A stretch of DNA of 64,000 nucleotides from Triglochin maritima (Eukaryota; Streptophyta; Magnoliopsida; Alismatales; Juncaginaceae): the NCBI GenBank assembly GCA_963682175.1, contig OY821771.1, forward strand, positions 25,874,201 through 25,938,200, in the 5' to 3' direction. Numbering within the stretch: position 1 is the first letter of the stretch; each line of letters opens with the position of its first letter. This document shows positions 22,308-31,829 of this stretch, in pieces. The notes beneath the pieces were generated by a model. The model searched no databases. It had not been told where the DNA came from and saw nothing but the letters and a program-made list of their open reading frames with translations. Made by a program: the position numbers and the translations under genes.

Positions 22308-22613
22308 CTAAACACATGATAATACAAGTCCAGGAAGAATCTTGGTTGATTTGGGCTTAACCAGACCGCCAATTGGCGGTTCCAGACCGCCAATTGGCGG
22401 CCAATAAACTTCAGATCTGTCTGGATCTTCTGGTGGGCTTTCCTTGATGTGTTTCTTGGTCTTGGATGCATCTAACGTGTTTAGTGGAGCTCCGACCCGA
22501 ATCGAATTGACAAAATACTCCTCATAATGGTGTGGAGTTTCCTTTTTTGCTCTTAGGTCCTTCTGTCTTACGATCAGGTCCTTCTCCCTTGCATCTTGGT
22601 CCCCAGGTCTCAC
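22308..22613 (-). CDS. Conserved 101-codon open frame in U3 of element B (3' LTR)
   Basis: The frame reads KDLIVRQKDLRAK, then HHYEEYFVNSIRVGAPLN, then PPIGGLEPPIGGL from the palindromes. It is open with matching length at 29726-30031, 51923-52228 and 62021-62377, with the central HHxEYFxNSIRVGAP kept in more distant LTRs. It lies upstream of the TATA box, so it would not be on the normal element transcript. It may be a cis element read as protein; no family was recognised. Confidence 0.3.
   Translation of the reverse strand: MRPGDQDAREKDLIVRQKDLRAKKETPHHYEEYFVNSIRVGAPLNTLDASKTKKHIKESPPEDPDRSEVYWPPIGGLEPPIGGLVKPKSTKILPGLVLSCV
22364..22402. promoter_or_regulatory. Paired 16-bp palindromes in U3
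   Basis: ACCGCCAATTGGCGGT (22365-22380) is a perfect palindrome. A second copy with one end change (22386-22401) starts 21 bp later, two helical turns. About 120-160 bp upstream of the TATA box in the sense direction. Versions occur in most LTRs of the family; likely a dimeric factor site. Confidence 0.6.
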
Positions 22614-22771
22614 AATTAGGTCCTTTTTTCCTGCTTTTGGGTCCTTTCATGGCTCTTCTCTTCAAACCTCTTTATTTCTGAAAACTAAACATAAAACTCG
22701 TCACGTAGCATTGCTTAGGTGTAAGATAATGGATATAAGGTACAAATATAAGCATGAAATGATGTCAATCA

Positions 22772-22788
22772 AATACCCCCACACCTAA
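22772..22788 (-). promoter_or_regulatory. Polypurine tract of element B
   Basis: On minus TAGGTGTGGGGGTATT immediately before the 3' LTR. Confidence 0.88.
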
Positions 22789-24374
22789 GTTTTTGCTAGT
22801 CTCGAGCAAAACAAAGAAAGGAAAAAGCATACGAAAAAAACAAGAAATCCTAACTCACTGTCGTAGGAATCACGGTTGCCCTTAGCATGTGCAACAAGCC
22901 GTTAAACCTCCTTGTTGCCAAGGAGGAGGAGTGGTGTCTCCTGAGGGTTTTCAGCGGATATACCCACAAAATCCGAACAAGAGCATTAATCAATCTAGCT
23001 ACACGACTCGTTGGACTTATTTTGTCGATCATGGAATGCGGTAATCCTACGGGTCGACTCTATATATGTAATCAGTCCACACACCTAGCCTAATGAGTTA
23101 TTCGTGAGAGTTAACTAAGGAATTAAGTGAAAGACATGGGCAACCTTAACTTCTGAATGTGAAACAAAGTGTAAAGTCCATTTTGGTTCTTATTTGACTC
23201 TTCTTTTCTTTTCTTTTTTTTTTCTTTTCCTTTTTTTTCTTTTTTTTTCTTTTTCTTTGGAGCATTTATTGGTTGGTGTTTGTTTCTCCCAGGGTCAGGT
23301 TTCGTGCATCATTGCCTATGAGGACTTACACTATTACGTACACCTTCCCCCAAATCTCCACATAGGGCGATCCCTACCACCCGTGTAACGGGAGTTCGGT
23401 CGGTGCATCCCAAGTCAGATGACTCGAAAGCACCAGGCACAAAGTCCCCTCAGACCTACTTTCCCGAGTGATAGGAGCCGTGCGAGAAGAGAGAACACCA
23501 CTTATTCATTCATTTATATACATGGGAACCAAAACCCCTACACTTAAGTTTCACAAAAAGATATTAAGGGCCCTTGACTACAACAAACTTCCTAAATTAA
23601 CAAACACGAATTATTTGACTCACTAGGTTCAGGGTGGACTTCATTAAATGTTTGAGCACTGAAACCCTATGATTACTCACCCCCAAGGGAAAACTGGGGT
23701 GCATCCTAACGACTCGATAAATCCTAAAGCCACGTACTAGATATCCTAATGCATCAAGTTCAAGAAAATTTTGGGAGCTTTCTTTTTACTTTGCCTCTCA
23801 ACGGTTTTGCACATGCTAAACACACGCAAAACCCACAAAACATTTTCTTTCGAAAACACATGAAGATTTTGAAAGAAATGTGAAAATTTTGAAGCACTAG
23901 GCAAACAAAAGAAGACAAGTCACCCAAGGATCATGGCAAGCAGATATATCGATATTAAATGCAGCACACTATCATGACCCTAACAATGCAAACAAAAGAA
24001 AACAAAATCAAAGGAAAAAGACTCGACTATGTACACACGTAAAACACCCCCCCCCCACACCTACTTCATGCATTGTCCTCAATGAATGTGAGCAAAATAC
24101 TAGATGGATGTATGCATGAAACAGAAGAGATCTCACCAACGTGAAGTACACAAGGAAGTTCATGGCTATGTTGATGGACACAACCTAACTTCCCTCAAAA
24201 CCTGTGAGATGGTAAAGAAGGGATACAAATACGTGAAAGAAATGGGGCCCAAATACTCAAGGGTTGGGGCCCACAACAACCGATGCTCACTCAGGGAGTC
24301 TTTAATTTTTTATTTTTTTATTTTTATTTTTTATTTTTTAACTATGTACAACAATAGGCTTCCATCTTCATATG
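22789..24374 (-). other. 3' untranslated part of element B
   Basis: 1.6 kb with no recognised protein. It matches element E (62500-64000) closely, including the GC-richer block 23330-23510 (CACCCGTGTAACGGGAGTTC, AAGCACCAGGCACAAAGTCC). T-rich tracts lie at 23203-23262 and 24301-24340. A second purine tract is at 24041-24063. RT, RNase H and integrase would be expected here but are absent. Confidence 0.8.
24041..24063 (-). promoter_or_regulatory. Second internal polypurine tract of element B
   Basis: On minus TTGAGGACAATGCATGAAG is followed by TAGGTGTG and a run of more than ten G. Repeats the terminal tract motif about 1.27 kb from it. Equivalent sites: 2188-2203 and 63723-63743. Confidence 0.6.
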
Positions 24375-27300
24375 TCAAGGGACATCAAATGGGAACCCGC
24401 CATCTCTCGAGCCAGAAATGCGCATGCATGGGCTCGCAACATACACAACAGAATTGCTCGACCTCCTGACACCCTTATAAGCATTGTGGTCGGTTGATGC
24501 CTCTTTAGAATTAGCAAAAGAGGAGGCGTGAACGAGAGGTGAACCTCTATCTGGTATAAGGGTATCAGGTGGTTGAATCTTAACCCACATGGGGTCCTCA
24601 GCAGATACAGAATGAAGAGCATGTGGCCGAGAGGCCATAAAAATAGTATCTTGTGGCTCAAAAGCCACGTGCTCAAAAGGATGTGGCTCAAGGGCCACGT
24701 GGTCAAAAAGAAGTGGCTCAAGGGCCACATGATCAGAAGAATGTGGCTCAAGGGCCACAAGATCAGAAGAATGTGGCTCAAGAGCCACAAGATCAGAAGA
24801 ATGTGGCTCAAGGGCCACGTGATCAAAACATAAGGCACCTTCTTGTGCCAGCCCAAGTGAAACATCTTCACCACCTTCAGGATCTTCATCGAACAATTCT
24901 CTGAAGTACTTGAAGGTGCCCTCAACTTCACTCTCATCCATGCCCTGGATAAGGTTAACCCCAACAGGGTCATTGAAGGCATCTGGCTTCTTGCCAATGG
25001 TGAAGATGTTGAAATCAGCGCATTGACTACCATAAGTCAAGCGCATCAGACCATTGCGACAATTGATCAAGGCATTGGAAGTCACAAGAAATGGTCGCCC
25101 CAGAATGACAGGAATTTGTCCAAGTGGGTTTGGCACAGGTTCAGTATCCAAGACAAAGAAGTCGACTGGATAAATGAACTCTCCCACTTTGATCAGCACA
25201 TCTTCCACCACACCCCTCGGTTTCTTCATAGACCTATCAGCCAATTGAAGAGTGGTCTTTGTTTGTTTGAGGTCTCCAAGACCGAGGTGGACGTAGACAG
25301 AATATGGCAGAAGATTAACAGATGCACCAAGGTCCAGCAAGGCCCGATGTATGGACACATCACCAATCACACAAGAGATAGTAGGACAGCCAGGGTCCTT
25401 GTACTTGACTTGCATGGGTTGTGCCAACAAGGAACTCACGTTAGCCGCAAGAAAAGCTTTCTTGGGAACATGAGTTTTTCTCTTCTTGGTGCATAAGTCC
25501 TTGAGAACCTTGGCATAAGGTGGCATTTGCTGAATCACCTCTAGAAGAGGGATATTCACCTTAACCTGCCGAAACATCTCAAGCATCTTGTCATGCTGAT
25601 CAGAGGTTTTCTTTTTAAGGCGCTCAGGGAATGGCACCTTTGGGGCATAAGGATGCGAAGGCACCCCAGAATTCAGGTCCAAAGAAACATGAGTGGGGAC
25701 CTCAGAATCTGGTTCCTTCGACACAAGAGGAGACAAGGGGACCTCAAGGTTCGGCCCCTTTGTCGAAGGAAATGTAGAAAGAACCTCAGGACCTGGCTCC
25801 TTCCTGGAAGTATTTGTGGAGGGAGCCTCAGGATCCGGCTCCCTCAAAGATGGTGATGACAAGGAAGGCACCCCAATGTGGTTGTCCACCTCCTTACCAG
25901 ACCTCAAAGTATGAATCACATTAATATGATGGGTCGGTTCAGAGGTGGCATGAGGTAAAGGTGTCCTTCCTTGAGAATGGGTACCCCGAGGATTCACCTC
26001 AGGTTGACTCGGGAACTGACCTTTCTCGCGTTCATGGAGTTGATGAGCCAACTGGCTAACCTGCATTTCCAAAGCCTTGACTGTACTTTGCAACGCTTGA
26101 AAGGTCGGATCACAAGAAGGGTCCTTAGGGTCAACCCGCTGGGGTGGTGGAGTCTGGTTGGAATAACCCGACGATGAGGCATGAGCATGTTGGTAATTTT
26201 GGTGCTGCGACCTTTGATGTGGGGGTTGGTAGGTCGCCGATGGGCGTGGAGGTTGATAAGGTGGAGGTTGAGGTTGAGCGTGCGAGCTCTGACCGTGGCC
26301 TCCACTAGACCCCCAAGAGAAGTTAGGATGGTTACGCCATCCCGGGTTATAGGAATGACTGTACGGGTTGTTTCGGGGCCTTTGTTGATACATCGCATTT
26401 GCATGCTCAGTATCCCTTGGAGAGTAAGCGCACTCCAAGTCATCATGTCCCGACAGTCCACACCTAGTACACCCGGGAGTAGCGACCTGAGCTACAGGAG
26501 CTCGGTCCATCTCCAAACTCTCTATCCTATGCATGAGAGCAGCCATTTTCGCTTCAAACGCGATCGATGAGTCAACTTGATAAGATCCAGCTCGACCAGA
26601 AGACCTGGCGGCTGGTGGCTCTCTCATGGTATCCCACTCGAAGGTACGTTCAGCCATGGATTCAAAAGTATCCCATGCCTCCTCGATGGGTTTCATTTGG
26701 AAGTCACCCTGACACATCGACTCCAACAATGTGCGGGTGTTGTAGTTGATGCCCTCATAAACAATTTGGCACAACTGCCATAACTCAAATCCATGATGAG
26801 GGCACTGCTGGAGAAGGTCCTTGAACCTCTCAAAGAAACCATGAAACGATTCGGTCTCGGTTTGATACATCTGATGTATCTGGTGCCGTATCTGTTGAGT
26901 TTTCCTTTGAGGGAAAAATCTCTTCAGAAAGACGGTCACAAAGTCATCCCATGACCGAATCGAGCTCGCCGGGAGGCTATACATCCATTTCTTCGCATTA
27001 TCCTTCAATGCGAAAGAAATCATCCTCAACCGGACAGAATCCTCGTCAAGCTGTTGAAGCTTGAACATGGAGCATACTTCCTCGAATTCGCGTATAAAGA
27101 TATACGGATCCTCCTTATTGGTAGTGAAGGTCGGAAGCATGCTCACATACTGAGGTTTTAGCTCATAGTTGTTCCCGCGAGCAGGGGGAACAACTATGCA
27201 AGAAGGTTGCGCGGCCCGAACAGGATGGGTCCGCTCCCACAAGGTCATCGGCCTATCATGTCGAGCTAAAGGTGGTGGTGCACCTAGAACTCGATCCTGA

Positions 27301-27536
27301 CCGAATCTCCCTTCCTCTAGAGTCAGAGGAGGAGGAGAAGGAGGTCTACGTGGTGGTGGAAACGGACCGAGGTAGTCCATGTATGGAACCCGGTCCCCTT
27401 CGCCACCACGAGACGACTCGGCCTCTTGCTCCAAAGGAGCACAAGGCGGAGATGGTCGATCACCAAGATCTTCCATCTCAGAAGTATGCACTCTCTCGAG
27501 CCGAGCGCTCTCACCAAAACGAGCCCAACCTCGCAT
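24375..27536 (-). CDS. Gag-protease polyprotein of element B (1053 aa), intact
   Basis: One open frame. N-terminal 110 residues Pro/Glu-rich. The retrotransposon gag domain is around residues 110-290 (KKWMYSLPASSIRSWDDF, FFPQRKTQQIR). The zinc knuckle CTRCGLSGHDDLEC is near residue 353. A Gln/Pro-rich linker and QVSQLAHQLHEREKGQFPSQ follow. The aspartic protease covers about 680-850: CPTISCVIGD, LDLGASVNLLP near 733 (DLGA in place of the common DTGA, as in Athila-like proteases), VILGRPF, INCRNGLM. After it come five to six copies of a ten-residue repeat VALEPHSSDL (about 902-960) and a 90-residue tail, then a stop instead of RT. The start at 27536 is the first Met of the frame. Forms virus-like particles in the cytoplasm and cleaves itself; the partner enzymes must come from elsewhere. 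Confidence 0.93.
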   Translation of the reverse strand: MRGWARFGESARLERVHTSEMEDLGDRPSPPCAPLEQEAESSRGGEGDRVPYMDYLGPFPPPRRPPSPPPLTLEEGRFGQDRVLGAPPPLARHDRPMTLWERTHPVRAAQPSCIVVPPARGNNYELKPQYVSMLPTFTTNKEDPYIFIREFEEVCSMFKLQQLDEDSVRLRMISFALKDNAKKWMYSLPASSIRSWDDFVTVFLKRFFPQRKTQQIRHQIHQMYQTETESFHGFFERFKDLLQQCPHHGFELWQLCQIVYEGINYNTRTLLESMCQGDFQMKPIEEAWDTFESMAERTFEWDTMREPPAARSSGRAGSYQVDSSIAFEAKMAALMHRIESLEMDRAPVAQVATPGCTRCGLSGHDDLECAYSPRDTEHANAMYQQRPRNNPYSHSYNPGWRNHPNFSWGSSGGHGQSSHAQPQPPPYQPPRPSATYQPPHQRSQHQNYQHAHASSSGYSNQTPPPQRVDPKDPSCDPTFQALQSTVKALEMQVSQLAHQLHEREKGQFPSQPEVNPRGTHSQGRTPLPHATSEPTHHINVIHTLRSGKEVDNHIGVPSLSSPSLREPDPEAPSTNTSRKEPGPEVLSTFPSTKGPNLEVPLSPLVSKEPDSEVPTHVSLDLNSGVPSHPYAPKVPFPERLKKKTSDQHDKMLEMFRQVKVNIPLLEVIQQMPPYAKVLKDLCTKKRKTHVPKKAFLAANVSSLLAQPMQVKYKDPGCPTISCVIGDVSIHRALLDLGASVNLLPYSVYVHLGLGDLKQTKTTLQLADRSMKKPRGVVEDVLIKVGEFIYPVDFFVLDTEPVPNPLGQIPVILGRPFLVTSNALINCRNGLMRLTYGSQCADFNIFTIGKKPDAFNDPVGVNLIQGMDESEVEGTFKYFRELFDEDPEGGEDVSLGLAQEGALCFDHVALEPHSSDLVALEPHSSDLVALEPHSSDHVALEPLLFDHVALEPHPFEHVAFEPQDTIFMASRPHALHSVSAEDPMWVKIQPPDTLIPDRGSPLVHASSFANSKEASTDHNAYKGVRRSSNSVVYVASPCMRISGSRDGGFPFDVP
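24655..24835 (-). repeat. 30-bp tandem repeat inside gag-protease tail
   Basis: About six copies of a 30-bp unit (GATCAGAAGAATGTGGCTCA plus AGGGCCACAA on plus), coding for VALEPHSSDL-like decapeptides. The copies nearest the centre are almost identical, so expansion is recent. It keeps frame because the unit is a multiple of three. Confidence 0.9.
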
Positions 27537-28588
27537 AAAATGCTCTACTCGACTCTAAACCTACACACAACAGAAGGTGTACTAGAGGAGGAGACTATAC
27601 GTAGAGAATAGATGAGGAGAGGACTCAGATGAGGAGGGAAGAATCCCTAGAGCTAGCGAGGGTAGTGGGATCAGGAAGAAGCCTAACTAGCAAGCACGGC
27701 TCAAACAAAGTAAGGCAATGGGTCCTTAAGCTAGACGACGCCTAACTTCGAGGTCACTAGCCTCGACACGTCTCACCTCCCTACAACGAGGACCACAATG
27801 CCCAGCAAGTGATACCAGATCCGGAGATCCAGTACCTCCTACTATCGACAAGGTAGGCAACGCCGATCAGGTCATGACGGTCTCAACTAGATTACTCTCC
27901 TAGTGCGCCCGCAATCCTAGGGCCAATGTCTACTTGCTTTTAGTTAAGGCTTTATTAAGAGTGATTTTTGGGGCCAAGGAAAGGGTGATGAAATCCCCCA
28001 CCTTATCTTTTATGGGACAGCCCCTCCTTAGTAGCGATTTGATCCTAGATCTAGCAATCAATCGCTCCAATCAAACACTCTCTCACTCTTGTCCTGATGC
28101 ACCTTACTAACTAATGCATGAACGAAACATGCATGAATGAGGGATGTGGGTGCACGTACCTCACGCCAGCAATCAATGACAAAATGTAAAGCAAAGAAAA
28201 GACAAATGCATGCAAGGTCTACCAATGGTGCATGACCTAGATGGCAAGAAGTCTAATCTTTTGCTTTGAGTTTTATGGTCCAAGTTGATTAAAGGGGGAG
28301 TGATTAATGATCTGGGAGCAAATAAGAAGTCACAGCATGCAAAATTGGGCTCCCAGATAACACAAATTACAATACAAATGACCACAAAAAAATTGGAAGA
28401 CAGAATCCCTTACCAGGCCGCCAATTGGCGGTTCCAAACCGCTGATTGGCGGTCTGTTGTTGGCTTCGCTTCCTCAAACTTCTCCAGTGGCCTCCCCGTG
28501 ATCTGATGGTTTCCTGAAACTAAGAAAAACTAAAAACAAAAAATTAACAACCCCTCGAATCGTCCAAACCAAGGTCTGGACAGAGCAC
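27537..28588 (-). other. Leader of element B
   Basis: About 1.05 kb from primer site to gag start without a gene. It contains a third pair of the GGCGGT palindromes at 28415-28456, and the block GGGCCAATGTCTACTTG / GGTGATGAAATCCCC that also occurs in elements A and C. Packaging and dimer signals would be expected here. Confidence 0.65.
28415..28456. promoter_or_regulatory. Paired palindromes in the leader of element B
   Basis: GGCCGCCAATTGGCGGTT and, 21 bp on, AACCGCTGATTGGCGGTC. Same motif pair as in U3 but located after the primer site. Element C has the same leader copy at 41555-41592. Confidence 0.6.
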
Positions 28589-28607
28589 CTCCCCGGCAAC
28601 GGCGCCA
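28589..28607 (-). promoter_or_regulatory. Primer binding site of element B (tRNA-Asp type)
   Basis: On minus TGGCGCCGTTGCCGGGGAG, complementary to the plant tRNA-Asp 3' end, six bases from the LTR. Confidence 0.92.
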
Positions 28608-28613
28608 AAAACT

Positions 28614-30189
28614 TGATTGATCGTTTTATATTTAACCGCAAGTGCACGACCGCGTTGAAGCGGTGGCAAATACGGGTCGTCCACTGGGAGGTGTGTCGAC
28701 ACTTGGTTTATTCGAAGGCGAAAGGTAAAAAGAAGGGAGAAAGATGTATTACACTAATCTAAACTACAAAGCTGAAATGAAATGCAAAGGAAATGAAGAT
28801 AAGCAATAAAACTAAACCCCAAAGGGGGTAGAGAACAGATGTGAACATAAAGATGTGTGTGTGTGTGTGTGTTCAATTAAGCTCCTCACAACATGTAATG
28901 CATGAAATCATAAAACTACATCCAATCTTGCCTCTACATGAATTAAGATAAGACTACATCATTAAAACATATAAGACAATAATTGGAATGAAGCTACATG
29001 AACTCAAGTATAAAGACTAGACCCTACTATGCCTCCACATGAATTAAGATGACTACATCATTAAAACATACAAGACATTAGCTAAGGAAAAGGCAACAAG
29101 AGTACATACACTACAAATTGTGTTTCCAACATTAACTTCATCCATATCCTAACCTTATCATTCCCCATAAAATAGGTCCACTAATCAAAGCATAAGCTAA
29201 GCTTCATTCAAGAGCATTAGCATATCAAAGATAAGAGTGGAGACCCATTAGATGGTTATGGAAATCATATAAAGCTCAAGGGATAAAAATAACACACACT
29301 TAATACACTACATTATTATATCACATATTTCTCCACCCCCCAAATGGGGATGGAACTACTCACTACTCATTACACTAACTAATTTAGCAAAGGAAATCAT
29401 AATACTGAAATGAAATTTATACTACTTAAGCAAGGAATATTAAAGAAGCATAAAACTAAACAAACAAACAAGCATGCAAATGAAAGGAAATTAAACTAAG
29501 AGAGAAACAACATCATTAAGAGAAAACTTATATTATTAACTCACTCAATTACAAGTAGCTCTTCCTCCACTAGAGTTTTGCTTCAAGGCTTCACTCTTAG
29601 TAGGGAAGATGGCCACCAAGAGGGAGATTGATACAATGGGAGGTGAAGAGTTCAATTTATAAGCATGGAAAAAGCGAATCCGGGACAATCCCCCGATGTG
29701 GGACTAAACCAATACCAAAAATAGCCTAAACACATGATAATACAAGTCCAGGAAGAATCTTGGTTGATTTGGGCTTAACCAGACCGCCAATTGGCGGTTC
29801 CAGACCGCCAATTGGCGGCCTATAAACTTCAGATCTGTCTGGATCTTCTGGTGGGCTTTCCTTGGTGTGTTTCTTGGTCTTGGATGCATCTAACGTGTTT
29901 AGTGGAGCTCCGACCCGAATCGAATTGACAAAATACTCCTCATAATGGTGTGGAGTTTCCTGTTTTGCTCTTAGGTCCTTCTGTCTTACGATCAGGTCCT
30001 TCTCCCTTGCATCTTGGTCCCCAGGTCTCACAATTAGGTCCTTTTTTCCTGCTTTTGGGTCCTTTCATGGCTCTTCTCTTCAAACCTCTTTATTTCTGAA
30101 AACTAAACATAAAACTCGTCACGTAGCATTGCTTAGGTGTAAGATAATGGATATAAGGTACAAATATAAGCATGAAATGATGTCAATCA
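28614..30189 (-). repeat. 5' LTR of element B
   Basis: 1576 bp, nearly identical to 21196-22771. Paired palindromes at 29782-29820, TATA-like site at 29655-29662, U3 open frame 29726-30031 on minus. This LTR drives element B; followed by TSD TGCGT. Confidence 0.96.
29726..30031 (-). CDS. Conserved U3 open frame, 5' LTR of element B
   Basis: Same 101-codon frame as 22308-22613 with few changes. See that entry for the reading; unknown function, possibly only a side effect of conserved DNA. Confidence 0.3.
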   Translation of the reverse strand: MRPGDQDAREKDLIVRQKDLRAKQETPHHYEEYFVNSIRVGAPLNTLDASKTKKHTKESPPEDPDRSEVYRPPIGGLEPPIGGLVKPKSTKILPGLVLSCV

Positions 30190-30194
30190 TGCGT

Positions 30195-31002
30195 CTCGGG
30201 AACTACTTCATTAGCAGAAACACCTTCGGGTTCATCTCCAAAAGAAAATGAGGGTATTGTAATCCTCTAATTCTTCGGTGTCATCATTTTCATCACATTC
30301 CATATCTTCTTTCGGGCGTCGAAGTTCAGGTCGACCATAATGAACCGGGTCAACAAATGACAAACCAATATCAAGGTTGGGATATGAGGTCGATAGTCCA
30401 GCCCTGCCAACAAACTCATCACTGCTGTAATGCATGGTTTCAAATTGCGATAGACCAAGATAAGGATCTACACTGCTGGAAGGAATGTCACATGCATTTT
30501 GTAGACATTCACTGTCTGTTTGGAAGTTCTGCGATTGGAAAAATGAAACTGGTTGGTATGTCGCAACTTCGGTGGTGGGATTTAGACTCATATTCAAATC
30601 TATTCCGTAGTCCCAACCGGTCGACCTTGCTGTACCATACGCTGGAAGTTGAGTGTTGTTTGTCAGCATAGGTTCAGGCAATTTAGGTTTAGCTTCTACA
30701 TAAATTCCAACTACAGACATTTGTTTAAACAGACACATCATATCGTAAACTGACTTATCATTGGTTAATGGAGTGTGTGTCCAGTTGTTGTTTAAAGGCA
30801 ATTTTTCCGTCAACTTGACATCAAACATACTATCTAGATAACAACATTCAGATCTTATGACATCCACTAAATCCACATACTTGATTTTCAACGGAACTAC
30901 TACTAATTTACGCTCGGACCCTCTATATTCTGCCACATCTCCATTACATTCTAATTTCCCATCATACATGACCAACAAAGATCCTTCATCATCTTGATCC
31001 AT
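30195..31002 (-). pseudogene. MULE transposase N-terminal part
   Basis: Open from Met at 31002 for 256 codons: VMYDGKLECNGDVAEYRGSE, YVDLVDVIRSECC, SVYDMMCLFKQMSVVGIYVE, the usual N-terminal (PB1-like) region of plant MULE transposases. An acidic stretch (EDMECDENDDTEELED) follows. The frame then runs toward the element B insertion at 30189. Continues at 21190 beyond element B. Confidence 0.8.
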
Positions 31003-31829
31003 TCCTAACCTATATTAATTAAATTTGAAAATGTATTCAACTTAAATGGTTGTTTTCTATTCCTAAATAACAAAATTTTAAAATTACTAACATGATTTAG
31101 ATATTACCTTAGTCAGGTGTAGTAGCAAACAACTGTAAACGTCGAGTAATCACTCTAGAAAATCAACTACAATAAATAACGTTACGAATAATGTCAGAAT
31201 TTTGTAAATACTTTAACAGAACACCCCTACATTTTCATATTTGAAAATTTTGAACCTACATTGTAAAAGAAACTAATTATAATTCAAACAACATTCTCAA
31301 CTTCAAACATCTAAATAAAAACATATTTCACAACTTCAAATGACATATATTTGAACAACATGCAAATCATAACATATTTGGGGGGAAAATTTAATACAAG
31401 TCAAAATATTAACTTTTAACAACAACTAGAATTTCAATCACAATAATCAAACTTAAATTCCACATTTTTTAAGATTACCATGGTAACATATAATCAACAA
31501 AAACTAAATCAATAATCTACTAAGAAGCAAAAAAAAAGTTTGAAGTAAAAACCCAAAATTGGAATCGGGTTTGCACCAAAATGGTTTCCTAAACTAACAA
31601 AAACACTATAAAGATAACTAAAACAACAGTGTATATCATGCTAATACATAAAATAAGGAAAAACACGGTGGAAAACGAAGAAAAATCGAAACCCTAACCT
31701 GAAAAATACGGGAACTCGACTTGGGGGAGAGGGGAGGCTGTCGGGTTGCTGTTTTTAAAGTAAACACGCCATTTTATATCCCGAGTTCTGCCTTTAAAAC
31801 TCGACATCTAGAAGTTCTGCCTTTAAAAC
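31003..31829. other. MULE subterminal region, right
   Basis: AT-rich, no gene recognised. At 31770-31830 the words GAGTTCTGCCTTTAAAAC are duplicated just inside the inverted end. It would hold the promoter of the minus-strand transposase. Confidence 0.6.

Larger units (their letters stand above)
21196..22771 (-). repeat. 3' LTR of element B
   Basis: 1576 bp, from TGATTGATCG to GATGTCAATCA on plus. Holds a GT microsatellite (21434-21453), TATA box (22237-22244 on minus), the CCGGGACAATCCCCCGATGTG motif (22262-22282), the paired palindromes (22364-22402) and the U3 open frame (22308-22613 on minus). Confidence 0.96.
21196..30189 (-). mobile_element. Element B: young, RT-less Athila-like retrotransposon
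   Basis: Full length, 8994 bp, TSD TGCGT at 21191-21195 and 30190-30194, inserted in the MULE. LTRs of 1576 bp each (21196-22771 and 28614-30189) differ by only about eight substitutions by eye (near 0.5%), so the insertion is recent. The primer site, polypurine tract and a single long gag-protease frame are intact, while RT, RNase H and integrase are missing. It is therefore a recently mobile, non-autonomous element that must borrow enzymes from a partner. Confidence 0.96.

Noticed and set aside
24573..26783. Plus-strand open frames opposite the gag-protease gene
   Set aside because: Shadows of a 1053-codon minus-strand gene with clear domains. The repetitive one at 24573-24904 reflects the 30-bp repeat.
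28589..28607. tRNA-like sequence near GCCGTTGCCGGGGAG
   Set aside because: Only the 3' end complement is present, at the fixed distance from an LTR. It is a primer site, not a tRNA gene.
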